From positions 2,604,001 to 2,668,000 of the forward strand of contig NZ_CP107947.1 of NCBI RefSeq assembly GCF_036059255.1: a DNA stretch of 64,000 bases, written 5' to 3'. This document shows, piece after piece, positions 1 through 8,134 of this stretch. Positions within the stretch are counted from its first letter, which is position 1, and each line of letters begins with the position of its first letter. The notes under the pieces are model-generated. The model searched no databases. It was given only the letters and a program-made list of their open reading frames with translations, and was not told the origin of the DNA. The DNA comes from Micromonospora sp. NBC_00389. GTDB taxonomy: Bacteria > Actinomycetota > Actinomycetes > Mycobacteriales > Micromonosporaceae. Made by a program: the position numbers and the translations under genes.

Positions 1-220
1 TGTCGGCGGTGTCGAGCAGTTCCAGCCCGTGGTCCGGGAGCACCTGGAAGCCGGCGGTGCTGCGGACCGCCCCGCCATCCGGGGTGCAGATCCGCACGTC
101 GTAGAAGGGCGTCTCGTCGGCGCTCCGGGCGGTGCTGAAGACCTGGGACGGGGTGCCGAGGTCGAGGCCGACCACCTGGTCCAGGGCGAGTACGGCGATC
201 CGGTGCGGGCGTGCGGTCAT
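1..220 (-). CDS. GlxA-type (DJ-1/PfpI-AraC) regulator, N-terminal part
   Basis: The first 73 codons of a leftward gene that continues past the left edge. The peptide starts MTARPHRIAVLALDQVVG, followed by a YDVRICTPDGG stretch and then LPDHGLELLDTAD. This is the usual N-terminus of GlxA-family transcription factors, in which a DJ-1/PfpI amidotransferase-like sensor domain precedes an AraC-type DNA-binding domain. The AraC part is not in the window. The ATG at 220 lies 70 bases from the GTG of the divergent MFS transporter, so this protein may control that transporter, which is an inference from layout only. A stand-alone DJ-1 family protein cannot be excluded from this fragment. Confidence 0.75.
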   Translation of the reverse strand, partial: MTARPHRIAVLALDQVVGLDLGTPSQVFSTARSADETPFYDVRICTPDGGAVRSTAGFQVLPDHGLELLDTAD

Positions 221-290
221 GGCCCGATTATTGCGCATGATGGCTTTCCGGCCACTCGTCGGTGCTAACGGCGCCGCCCAGACTGGTCGC

Positions 291-1595
291 GTGTCCAAGA
301 ACCGCCGCCTGCATCCCGCCTGGCTGGTCGCCGCCGTCGCCTTCGTGGCGCTGGTCGGCGCGGCCGGGTTCCGCGCCACCCCCTCGGTGCTGCTGCACCC
401 CCTGCATGAGGAGTTCGGCTGGCCACTGGCCACCATCTCTGCGGCCGTCTCGGTCAACCTGCTGCTCTACGGGCTCACCGCGCCGTTCGCCGCCGCGCTG
501 ATGGACCGGTTCGGCATCCGCCGGGTGGTCTCGGTGGCGTTGCTGCTGGTCGCCGCCGGCAGTGGGCTGACGGTCTTCATGACCGCCAGCTGGCAGCTGC
601 TGCTCTGCTGGGGCGTGCTGGTCGGGCTGGGCACCGGCTCGATGGCGCTGGCCTTCGTGGCCACCGTCACCGGGCGTTGGTTCGTCCGCCGGCGGGGCCT
701 GGTCACCGGGGTGCTGACCGCCGGTGGGGCGGCCGGGCAACTGGTCTTCCTGCCGCTGATCGCGGTGCTGGTGCGCGACCACGGCTGGCGCACGGCGGCG
801 CTCGTCGTGGCCGGAGCCGCGCTGGCGGTCGTACCCCTGGTGGTGTGGCTGCTGCGCGAGCACCCGGCGGATCTCGACCTGCCCGCCTACGGCGCGACAG
901 AGGTCGTCGCGGCGCCACCGGCGACCGGCGGTGCGGCGAGCCGGGCGCTGGGTGCGCTGGCTGCCGCGGCCCGGACCCGGCCGTTCTGGCTGCTGGCCGG
1001 GGGGTTCGCGATTTGCGGCGCGACCACCAACGGCCTCGTCGGTACGCACTTCGTGCCGGCCGCGCATGACCACGGCATGACCGAGACCACCGCCGCCGGG
1101 CTGCTCGCCCTGGTCGGGCTCTTCGACATCGTCGGCACGATCGCCTCCGGTTGGCTGACCGACCGGGTGGACAGCCGCCTGCTGCTCGGCGCCTACTACG
1201 CACTGCGCGGGGCGTCCCTGCTGGTGCTGCCGAGCCTGTTCGCCGGCACCGCCAAGCCGAGCATGCTGGTGTTCATCATCTTCTACGGCCTGGACTGGGT
1301 GGCCACCGTGCCGCCCACCGTGGCGCTGTGCCGGGAGTACTTCGGCAGCGCCGGCGCTGTGGTGTTCGGCTGGGTGTTCGCCGCCCACCAGTTCGGCGCG
1401 GCGTTCGCGGCGACCGGCGCGGGGCTGGTCCGGGACCGGCTCGGCGACTACGCGATGGCCTGGTACGTGGCCGGCGCCCTGTCGATCGGCGCGGCCGGTC
1501 TGTCGCTGCTGCTGCGCAGGCGGCCGGGCCGGCCGGTGCCGGAGGCCGTGCTGGTCGCCGCCACCGCGCCCCGGGCGTGGAGCTTCCGGGGCTGA
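291..1595 (+). CDS. MFS transporter
   Basis: A 434-residue membrane protein with about twelve hydrophobic segments and the two-half layout of the major facilitator superfamily. A basic loop, DRFGIRR, follows the second segment (the usual place of the A-motif), and a similar WLTDRVDSR loop appears in the second half. The overall look is that of MFS_1 / monocarboxylate-transporter-like permeases; the substrate cannot be told. The GTG at 291 (peptide begins VSKNRRLHPAWLVAAV) is chosen because upstream codons in the same frame encode arginine-rich non-membrane sequence and would overlap the divergent regulator. It is probably controlled by that regulator. It ends 10 bases before the convergent lectin gene. 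Confidence 0.85.
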   Translation: MSKNRRLHPAWLVAAVAFVALVGAAGFRATPSVLLHPLHEEFGWPLATISAAVSVNLLLYGLTAPFAAALMDRFGIRRVVSVALLLVAAGSGLTVFMTASWQLLLCWGVLVGLGTGSMALAFVATVTGRWFVRRRGLVTGVLTAGGAAGQLVFLPLIAVLVRDHGWRTAALVVAGAALAVVPLVVWLLREHPADLDLPAYGATEVVAAPPATGGAASRALGALAAAARTRPFWLLAGGFAICGATTNGLVGTHFVPAAHDHGMTETTAAGLLALVGLFDIVGTIASGWLTDRVDSRLLLGAYYALRGASLLVLPSLFAGTAKPSMLVFIIFYGLDWVATVPPTVALCREYFGSAGAVVFGWVFAAHQFGAAFAATGAGLVRDRLGDYAMAWYVAGALSIGAAGLSLLLRRRPGRPVPEAVLVAATAPRAWSFRG

Positions 1596-1605
1596 GGCCG
1601 GGCGG

Positions 1606-2319
1606 TCAGCCGAGGGTCCACTGCTGGGCGGGCCGACCGTCGCAGGACCGCTGCCGGACCTCGTCCCCGGCCTCGGCGCCGTCGTCGTCGGCCTGCCCGC
1701 ACTTGCCGCTGTGCACCGCGACCAGCAGCACCGGGCCGGTGCCGGTGGCGGTCAGCCGCCACTGCTGGTTGACCTGGCCGTGGCAGGGGAACTGCTGCAT
1801 CCGGGCGCCGTCGTCCGCACTGCCGCCCTCGACGTCGAGGCACTGCCCGTAGGCGGCGTTCGTCAGCGTCACCACGTCCGCGCCGGCCGGGTTGACCACC
1901 CACTGCTGCTCCGGGCCGCCCGTGCACGCGGCCAACTCGGCTTCGGCCTTCTCGCCGTCGCCGTCCAGCCCGAGGCAGAGCCCGGAGGCGGACCGCAGCA
2001 CCTTGGGGCCGGTGGCCGGGGCGGCCGGGGTGGTGGCCGCCGGGGTCGGTGACGGCTCGGCCGCAGCGGTCGGGCTCGGCTCGGCCGCCGGGGTCGTGGG
2101 CTCGGCCGCGCTGGTCGGGGCGCCGACCGTCGCCGGCACCACCGGCTCGTCGTCACCGTCGAACAGCCCGGTGGCGAAGACCACCCCCAGGAGTACGCCG
2201 ACCAGCCCGACCGCCAGCGCCACCCGCAGCAGCGGGTCGCTCAGCAGGCCGGAACGGGGCGCCCGGCGACCGCCGTAGACGGTGCCGGCGGGGTCGGGGC
2301 GTTCCTCGGGCGCGGACAT
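1606..2319 (-). CDS. Membrane-anchored ricin-type beta-trefoil lectin protein
   Basis: A 237-residue protein with a short cytoplasmic N-terminus, one membrane helix (about residues 35-60), a Pro/Ala/Thr/Ser-rich linker, and a C-terminal domain of about 120 residues. The domain carries three QxW repeats (EQQWVVN, NQQWRLT, AQQWTLG) and paired cysteines, as in ricin B-type carbohydrate-binding trefoils. It probably displays a sugar-binding module outside the membrane; the ligand is unknown. ATG 2319 is preferred over ATG 2328 because a GAGG ribosome-binding sequence then has proper spacing. No enzyme domain is attached, unlike many actinomycete ricin-lectin proteins. Confidence 0.8.
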   Translation of the reverse strand: MSAPEERPDPAGTVYGGRRAPRSGLLSDPLLRVALAVGLVGVLLGVVFATGLFDGDDEPVVPATVGAPTSAAEPTTPAAEPSPTAAAEPSPTPAATTPAAPATGPKVLRSASGLCLGLDGDGEKAEAELAACTGGPEQQWVVNPAGADVVTLTNAAYGQCLDVEGGSADDGARMQQFPCHGQVNQQWRLTATGTGPVLLVAVHSGKCGQADDDGAEAGDEVRQRSCDGRPAQQWTLG

Positions 2320-2392
2320 GCGAGCCATCCTCACCCACGGCGGCGGGCCGGGGCCAGTCGGACACCGGCGGCCGGCCGCCACGGCGGACGGG

Positions 2393-2677
<285 letters not shown>

Positions 2678-2731
2678 GAGACCAACACTAGGCCGTGCCA
2701 CCGACGATGACAGTGGTCGGTGCGGGGAGGC

Positions 2732-3202
2732 TCACCGGGTCGGCTGTGGGTCGGTGACATCGGCCACGGTGGCCGCGAGAGCGGCGATCGTGGCGTCGGC
2801 GTCGACCGCGATGGCGAGTCCGCGCTCGCCGGCGCCCAGGGTGATCTCCCGGCCGCGCAGCCGCTCGTCGGCGATCACCGGCCAGGCGGTGCTCGCGCCG
2901 AACGGGGTGATGGTGCCGCGCTCGTAGCCGGTGGCGGCGAGGGCGCCGGCCGCGTCCGGCATGGAGAGACGGTGCACCCCGAGCAGAGCGCGCAGCTTGG
3001 GCCAGGAGACGACCCGGTCGCCGGGGGTGAGCACGAACAGGTGGTCGTCCGCGCCCCGGCGGACCACGATCGTCTTGACCACGTCGGGGACGGCCACGCC
3101 CCGGGCGGCGGCGGCCTCCGCCAGGCTGCCGACCGGGCCGTGGCTGACCAGTCGGTAGGGCAGGCCGGCGGCGTCCAGGGCGGTGATCGCGGGCGACGGC
3201 AT
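2732..3202 (-). CDS. YbaK/aminoacyl-tRNA deacylase-like protein
   Basis: A 156-residue protein of the YbaK/ProX/EbsC family, whose members hydrolyse mischarged aminoacyl-tRNAs in trans. Family marks are DVVKTIVVRRG with the conserved lysine, the VLTPGDRVVSWPKLRALLG block, and the GTITPFG segment. The substrate (Cys-tRNAPro, Ala-tRNAPro or another) cannot be read from the sequence. The start is taken at ATG 3202 (MPSPAITALDAAGLPY); an in-frame ATG at 3259 would add 19 residues without family similarity. The gene is divergent from the fatty-acid operon at 3296. Confidence 0.8.
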   Translation of the reverse strand: MPSPAITALDAAGLPYRLVSHGPVGSLAEAAAARGVAVPDVVKTIVVRRGADDHLFVLTPGDRVVSWPKLRALLGVHRLSMPDAAGALAATGYERGTITPFGASTAWPVIADERLRGREITLGAGERGLAIAVDADATIAALAATVADVTDPQPTR

Positions 3203-3295
3203 GCCCGCCACGGTAACCGCCCGGCCAGCCACTGGACGGGAAACGGCCGTCGTCGACATCCCACCGAATCTTGGGTACGGGCGTAAGGTGATCAC

Positions 3296-4693
3296 ATGCG
3301 CGCTGAGCGTGTGGATCCCTCGATTGACCATGATCAAGCGGTGGCCACGTTGCGGCGGTCGTACGCCGCGGTGCCCACTGGCGAGCCTGTCCGGCTTGCC
3401 AAACGGACCTCCAACCTGTTCCGCCCCCGGTCCGCTCCCCGAACTCCGGGGCTCGACGTGAGCGGCCTCGGCCGGGTGCTCTCGGTCGACCCGACCGGGC
3501 GTACCGCCGACGTGCAGGGCATGTGCACCTACGAGGACCTGGTCGACGCGACGCTGCCGCACGGGCTGATGCCGCTGGTGGTGCCGCAGCTGCGCACCAT
3601 CACCCTGGGTGGGGCGGTGACCGGCCTCGGGATCGAGTCGACCTCCTTCCGCAACGGCCTGCCGCACGAGTCGGTACGAGAGCTGGATGTGCTCACCGGC
3701 TCGGGCGAGATCATCACGGCCCGGCCGGACGGGGAGCATGCCGACCTGTTCACCGCGTTCCCCAACTCGCTGGGCAGCCTCGGCTACGCCACCCGGCTGC
3801 GCATCGAGCTGCAGCCGGTCGGCCGGTACGTGGCGTTGCGCAACATCCGGTTCACCCAGTTGGAGGCGCTCACCGACGCGATCGCCGAGGTGACCGCGAC
3901 CCGGTCCTGGGCCGGCGAGCCGGTCGACGCGATGGACGGGGTGATGTTCAGCCCCGGCGAGGCGTACCTGGTGCTGGCCACGTTCACTGACGCGGCCGAG
4001 CCGCCGAGCGACTACACCGGCCAGGGGATCTACTACCGGTCGCTGCGCCAGCGCACTCGCGACGTGCTCACCGCGTACGACTATCTCTGGCGCTGGGACA
4101 CCGACTGGTTCTGGTGCTCGGCGGCCTTCGGCGCGCAGCACCCGGTGGTGCGCCGGCTTTGGCCGGCCCGCTACCGGCGCAGCGACGTCTATCACCGTCT
4201 CGTCCGGCTCGAGCATCGGCACCAGGTGGCGGCCCGGATCGACCGGCTGCGCGGCCAGCCGGCCCGGGAGCGGGTGGTGCAGGACGTGGAGGTCCCGCTG
4301 GAACGTACGGCTGACTTCCTGCGCTGGTTCGCTGGCGCGGTGGGGATGAACCCGGTGTGGCTCTGTCCGTTGCGCCTGCGCGAGCCGGAGGGTCCGGGCT
4401 CCGCGCGGTCCTGGCCGCTGTATCCACTCCGGCCGGGGCAGGACTACGTCAACATTGGGTTCTGGGGGAGCGTGCCGATCGCGCCGGGCGCCGCCGACGG
4501 CGACGTCAATCGCACGATTGAACGCAGGGTGTCGGAGTCGGGCGGGCACAAGTCGCTGTACTCCGATGCGTACTACGACCGGGACGCCTTTGATCGCCTC
4601 TACGGCGGCGAGACCTGGCGCGCGGTGAAGGACCGCTACGACCCGGACCACCGGCTGACGGGACTGTACGAAAAGGCGGTAGCACGAGCATGA
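3296..4693 (+). CDS. bfaA: FAD-dependent reductase of 10-methyl fatty acid synthesis (BfaA/TmsA-like)
   Basis: A 465-residue FAD-linked oxidase-type protein (FAD_binding_4). The N-terminal FAD domain includes TITLGGAVTGLGIES and LDVLTGSGEIITA. The protein resembles the DHCR24-like flavoproteins encoded next to cyclopropane-synthase-like methyltransferases in actinobacteria. In mycobacteria (bfaA) and other actinomycetes (tmsA) this enzyme reduces the 10-methylene intermediate to a 10-methyl branched fatty acid such as tuberculostearic acid. The next gene encodes the methyltransferase and overlaps it by 4 bases (ATGA), which strongly supports this assignment over a generic oxidase. The ATG at 3296 follows AAGGTGAT at close spacing. 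The gene name is assigned from family and context. Confidence 0.82.
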   Translation: MRAERVDPSIDHDQAVATLRRSYAAVPTGEPVRLAKRTSNLFRPRSAPRTPGLDVSGLGRVLSVDPTGRTADVQGMCTYEDLVDATLPHGLMPLVVPQLRTITLGGAVTGLGIESTSFRNGLPHESVRELDVLTGSGEIITARPDGEHADLFTAFPNSLGSLGYATRLRIELQPVGRYVALRNIRFTQLEALTDAIAEVTATRSWAGEPVDAMDGVMFSPGEAYLVLATFTDAAEPPSDYTGQGIYYRSLRQRTRDVLTAYDYLWRWDTDWFWCSAAFGAQHPVVRRLWPARYRRSDVYHRLVRLEHRHQVAARIDRLRGQPARERVVQDVEVPLERTADFLRWFAGAVGMNPVWLCPLRLREPEGPGSARSWPLYPLRPGQDYVNIGFWGSVPIAPGAADGDVNRTIERRVSESGGHKSLYSDAYYDRDAFDRLYGGETWRAVKDRYDPDHRLTGLYEKAVARA

Positions 4694-6033
4694 GCCTGAC
4701 CGACCGAGATCAGGGGGCGGCGAGCGTCCCCGCCACCCCGCCGGCGGGGGGCCGGCAAGCGGTTCCGACTGTGGCGGACGTGGTCCGTGCGGTCACTGCC
4801 GGGCCGCTGCCGGTGCGGATCACCGGGTACGACGGCAGCGCCGTCGGCCCGGCCGATGCCGGTATCACCCTGGCGATCCGCTCCGAGCGGGGCCTGTCGT
4901 ACCTGCTCACCGCCCCCGGCGACCTGGGCATGGCCCGGGCCTACGTCAGTGGCGACCTGGCGTTGCAGGGCGTGCACGAGGGCGACCCGTACGAGGCGCT
5001 GCGGGTGCTCAAGGACGAGCTGCGGCTGCGCCCACCGTCGTTGACGGAGGGGCTGGCGCTGGCCCGCAGGCTGGGCTGGGAGCGGCTGCTGCCGCCGCCG
5101 GCCCCGCCGCAGGAGGCGCAGCCGCGCTGGAAGCGGGTGATGAACGGGCTGCGGCACTCGCGCGTCCGGGACAGCACCGCCATCTCGCACCACTACGACG
5201 TCTCCAATGCGTTCTACGAGAAGGTGCTCGGCCCGTCGATGACGTACACCTGCGCGGTGTACCGGTCCCCGGACGACTCCCTGGAGCAGGCCCAGGCGGC
5301 GAAGTACGACCTGGTCGCCGGCAAGCTGGCGCTCAAGAAGGGGATGCGGCTGCTGGACGTGGGCTGCGGCTGGGGTGGCATGGTGCGGCACGCCGCGCGC
5401 GAGTACGGCGTCAAGGCGCTCGGGGTGACCCTGTCGAAGGCGCAGGCCCAGTGGGCGCAGGCCGCTATCGAGCGGGAGGGGCTGACCGAGCTGGCCGAGG
5501 TGCGGCACCTGGACTACCGGGACGCGCCTGCGGAGCAGTTCGACGCCATCTCCTCGATCGGGCTGACCGAGCACATCGGGGTGCGCAACTACCCCGCCTA
5601 TTTCGGGGCGCTGCGCGATCGGCTGCGGCAGGGCGGGCGGCTGCTCAACCACTGCATCACCCGGGCGGACAATCGGGCGCCGCACCGCTCCGGCGCGTTC
5701 ATCGACCGGTACGTCTTCCCGGACGGTGAGCTGGCCGGGCCGGGTCGGCTGATCAGCGAGGTGCACGACGCCGGCCTGGAGGTGCACCACGAGGAGAACC
5801 TGCGCCAGCACTACGCGCTGACGCTGGCCGCCTGGTGTCGCAACCTGGTCGAGCACTGGGACTTCTGCGTCTCCGAGGTGGGCGCGGGCACCGCCCGCGT
5901 GTGGGGGCTGTACATGGCCGGGTCGCGGATGGCGTTCGAGCGCAACGGCATCCAGCTGCACCAGGTGCTGGCCACCCACAACGGCCCGGAGGGCCAGAGC
6001 AGCTACCCACTGCGGCCCGACTGGCTGCCCTGA
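4690..6033 (+). CDS. bfaB: SAM-dependent fatty acyl methyltransferase (BfaB/TmsB/UfaA1-like)
   Basis: A 447-residue cyclopropane-fatty-acid-synthase-type methyltransferase. The AdoMet-binding motif LLDVGCGWGG starts near residue 221, followed by GVTLSKAQAQWAQ and SIGLTEHIG, as in mycolic acid cyclopropane synthases. A region of about 150 residues precedes the catalytic domain, as in UfaA1-type enzymes. With the overlapping reductase gene it should place a methylene on C10 of oleoyl chains in phospholipid, which the reductase then saturates. The start overlaps the upstream stop (ATGA), so translation is probably coupled. A plain cyclopropane synthase is the alternative, made less likely by the linked reductase. 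Confidence 0.85.
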   Translation: MSLTDRDQGAASVPATPPAGGRQAVPTVADVVRAVTAGPLPVRITGYDGSAVGPADAGITLAIRSERGLSYLLTAPGDLGMARAYVSGDLALQGVHEGDPYEALRVLKDELRLRPPSLTEGLALARRLGWERLLPPPAPPQEAQPRWKRVMNGLRHSRVRDSTAISHHYDVSNAFYEKVLGPSMTYTCAVYRSPDDSLEQAQAAKYDLVAGKLALKKGMRLLDVGCGWGGMVRHAAREYGVKALGVTLSKAQAQWAQAAIEREGLTELAEVRHLDYRDAPAEQFDAISSIGLTEHIGVRNYPAYFGALRDRLRQGGRLLNHCITRADNRAPHRSGAFIDRYVFPDGELAGPGRLISEVHDAGLEVHHEENLRQHYALTLAAWCRNLVEHWDFCVSEVGAGTARVWGLYMAGSRMAFERNGIQLHQVLATHNGPEGQSSYPLRPDWLP

Positions 6034-6086
6034 CCGTCTCCGCCTGAAGCCGCTCCGAAAAGTCGGCGCGGCTTTTGGCGAACCGA

Positions 6087-6115
6087 TTGACAAACAAGTT
6101 TTGTACGTACAAACT
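6087..6115 (+). promoter_or_regulatory. Promoter with overlapping palindromic operator
   Basis: A consensus -35 hexamer TTGACA lies at 6087-6092. A perfect 12-base palindrome, TTGTACGTACAA, fills 6101-6112, where the -10 region should be. The ATG of the downstream helix-turn-helix gene is at 6125, only 13 bases beyond the palindrome, so the message would be leaderless or nearly so. Overlap of the palindrome with the core promoter suggests autorepression by the downstream regulator. This is inferred from position only. Confidence 0.55.
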
Positions 6116-6124
6116 GATTTTGCC

Positions 6125-6682
6125 ATGAGAGACGTCCTGTACCTGGAGCAGATCGAGCAGGCCGAAGCCCTGCTCAAGCCGCAGCGCGTAGCGGTGCTGC
6201 GGCAACTGGCCGAGCCGCGCACCTGCACCGAGGTCGCGGCCCGACTCGACCAGACGCCGCAGCGCGTCTACTACCACGTCAAGCAACTCGTCGCGGCCGG
6301 CCTGGTCGACCTGGTCAACGAGCGCAAGGTCCGCGGCATCACCGAAGGCATCTACCAGGCCGCCGCCCGGTCCTACTGGCTCTCCCCCCGGCTGGTCGGC
6401 CGGATCGGGCTGCGCCGGGCCCGCGACGAGCTCAGCCTGGGCTACCTGCTCGACCTGATGGAGGAGGTCCAGGCCGACATCGCCGCCCTGGACCGGGCAG
6501 CGCCCGAGCTGCCCTCGATCGGGGTCTCCGGCGAGATCCGGGTGCCGGCCGAGCAACGCCAGCAGTTCCTGCACGACCTGCAAACCGCACTTCAGGACCT
6601 GTTCACCCGCTACGGCGGCAGCGAAGGGGATGCCTTCAAGCTCGCCGTGGCCTGCTATCCGAAAGGGAACGACCATGAGTGA
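6125..6682 (+). CDS. ArsR-like winged helix regulator
   Basis: A 185-residue protein with an N-terminal winged helix-turn-helix (about residues 10-80). It includes ALLKPQRVAVLRQL, CTEVAARLDQTPQRVYYHV as the recognition region, and LVDLVNERKVRG as the wing. This is the ArsR/HTH_20 type. The remaining residues are helical, with no metal-binding cysteine pattern. It overlaps the start of the SRPBCC gene by 8 bases, a very common pairing in actinobacteria where the regulator controls an AHSA1-like partner. The ATG at 6125 is preferred; the upstream TTG at 6101 lies inside the palindromic operator. The inducer is unknown. Confidence 0.8.
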   Translation: MRDVLYLEQIEQAEALLKPQRVAVLRQLAEPRTCTEVAARLDQTPQRVYYHVKQLVAAGLVDLVNERKVRGITEGIYQAAARSYWLSPRLVGRIGLRRARDELSLGYLLDLMEEVQADIAALDRAAPELPSIGVSGEIRVPAEQRQQFLHDLQTALQDLFTRYGGSEGDAFKLAVACYPKGNDHE

Positions 6683-7553
6683 ACCGATGAAGGTGCAGGC
6701 CCGCCTCTCCGCGCCCGTCGGGCGCGTCCGCCAGGCACTGACCGACCCGGCCGAGCTGCGACTCTGGCTGGCCGAGCACGTCGAGGTCGAGCTGCCCGAG
6801 CGGTACGAGTTCTGGGGCCGGTACACGCCCGAGGGCGACGCCCCGCACCAGCGACTGCTGCACGCCGACGACGACACGCTGCGCTTCAGCTGGCTGCTCG
6901 ACGGCGTGGAGACCACCAGCGAGTTCCAGTTGACCGCCCAGAGCCCGGACAGCACCGTGCTGACGCTGACGCAGAGCCACTTCGACTTCGCCGAGGCGAT
7001 GAGCGGCTCCAGCATCCGCGGCGTGCTGCAGACCTACTGGTCGCTGGCCATCGCCAACCTGGCCGCCCACCTGGAGGGCCGGTCGCTGCTGCCGCGGACC
7101 GACTTCACCTCCGCAGACCTGCGCGGTGAGCTGGTCATCGCCGCCCCCGCCGACAAGGTGTGGCAGTCGCTGACCGACTCCGAGCAGGCCAGCGCCTGGT
7201 TCGGCTACCCGATCGGCATCGAGCCCTGGGTCGGTGGCCGATACGCCATGGGCGGCTTCGACGCCGGCTACGCGGCCAAGGTCATCGATCTGGAGCCGGG
7301 GCGGAAGATGAGCGTCGACTGGGGGCCGACGGGCATCACGAGCTGGGAGTTGGCCGAGTCCGGTGGGCGGACCACACTGACCTTCGTGCAGAGCGGCTTC
7401 GACGAGGGCAACCCCCCGTACGCGGCCTGGACCGGGTCGGTGTCCGGGTTGGCCGAGCTGCGACGCTTCCACGAGGTGCCGGACTGGCAGCCGATCTGGC
7501 TCCCCGCCGAAATCCCCGGCCTGGAGCCCGAGCCGACCGGAGCAGCCAGCTGA
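6675..7553 (+). CDS. SRPBCC (AHSA1-like) protein, two tandem domains
   Basis: A 292-residue protein with two START/SRPBCC folds of the AHSA1 type. The first runs over residues 1-130 (VQARLSAPVGRVRQALTDPAELRLWL). The second covers residues 140-280 (GELVIAAPADKVWQSLTDSEQASAWFG). Such proteins bind small hydrophobic ligands or, in the Aha1 case, Hsp90; the bacterial members mostly lack a known function. It is the second gene of an operon with the helix-turn-helix regulator and its start lies inside that gene. A strong hairpin terminator follows 15 bases after the stop. Confidence 0.78.
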   Translation: MSEPMKVQARLSAPVGRVRQALTDPAELRLWLAEHVEVELPERYEFWGRYTPEGDAPHQRLLHADDDTLRFSWLLDGVETTSEFQLTAQSPDSTVLTLTQSHFDFAEAMSGSSIRGVLQTYWSLAIANLAAHLEGRSLLPRTDFTSADLRGELVIAAPADKVWQSLTDSEQASAWFGYPIGIEPWVGGRYAMGGFDAGYAAKVIDLEPGRKMSVDWGPTGITSWELAESGGRTTLTFVQSGFDEGNPPYAAWTGSVSGLAELRRFHEVPDWQPIWLPAEIPGLEPEPTGAAS

Positions 7554-7568
7554 CGCCGTGACACCCCT

Positions 7569-7608
7569 GGCGAGCGCCGGCCCACCGCACCACGGGCCGG
7601 CGCTCGCC
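7569..7608 (+). terminator. Strong intrinsic terminator hairpin
   Basis: A perfect 15-base inverted repeat (7569-7583 with 7594-7608) separated by a 10-base loop, directly after the SRPBCC gene. There is no T-run, as is usual for actinomycete terminators. Confidence 0.75.
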
Positions 7609-7664
7609 GCGCGTCCGACGGCGGTGCTGGTGATTTATCGGGCTGGAGTGGGTACTGGCTGGCG

Positions 7665-7898
7665 ATGTTCTTCATCTTTGGTCTGCGTACCAAGGTCGAC
7701 CGTTCCGGGGTCGTGCAGCAGGTCTGTCGCCACTGCGGCAACCACGCCGCGCAGGTGATCACCCGCCGATCGACCAAGTTCACCCTTTTCTTCATCCCCC
7801 TCATCCCGGTGCGCACCCGGTACGCGCAGCAGTGCACGTTCTGCGGGGCGCAATACGAGATCTCCAAGTCCGACGCCGAGCGTCTCCCGGTCGGCTGA
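7665..7898 (+). CDS. Small zinc-ribbon protein
   Basis: A 77-residue protein starting MFFIFGLRTKVDRSG. A CRHCG pair and a CTFCG pair form a four-cysteine zinc ribbon, separated by a basic/hydrophobic segment KFTLFFIPLIPVRTRY. This matches the small zinc-ribbon family (zinc_ribbon_15 type) common in actinomycetes; its role is not known. No ribosome-binding sequence stands out. It lies alone between a terminator and a convergent membrane protease gene. Confidence 0.75.
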   Translation: MFFIFGLRTKVDRSGVVQQVCRHCGNHAAQVITRRSTKFTLFFIPLIPVRTRYAQQCTFCGAQYEISKSDAERLPVG

Positions 7899-7905
7899 GC
7901 CGCAG

Positions 7906-8082
7906 ATGGCCCGCTTCCTCTGCTGGCTGATCCGCCGGCCGCCGCCGTCCTCCGGCCCTCCGGTGCACACCGCCCCGCGCGCGCCCTGCACCCCCGGCCG
8001 GCGCAAGCACCGCCGCACCCGCCGTCCCCTGGCCGGCACCAGGTTGCCCCGCTCGCCGTGGAACCGCTCCGCCGGCCGCTGA
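7906..8082 (+). CDS. Possible 58-residue arginine/proline-rich ORF
   Basis: An ATG-initiated frame of 58 codons begins 7 bases after the zinc-ribbon stop. The product begins MARFLCWLIRRPPPSSG and is rich in Arg, Pro and Cys. No known domain is recognised. In DNA this GC-rich such a frame can occur by chance, so it is listed only because it follows the upstream gene so closely. Confidence 0.2.
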   Translation: MARFLCWLIRRPPPSSGPPVHTAPRAPCTPGRRKHRRTRRPLAGTRLPRSPWNRSAGR

Positions 8083-8134
8083 CCACATCCGTCGCACACC
8101 CACCTCCGCCGCCCAGCTGGCGCGGGCACACCGG

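Noticed and set aside
2732..4651. A 639-codon leftward open frame extending the YbaK-like gene across the fatty acid reductase gene
   Set aside because: Only the last 156 codons resemble a family. The rest is antisense to a well-supported flavoprotein gene and has the arginine/histidine-rich look of a shadow frame.
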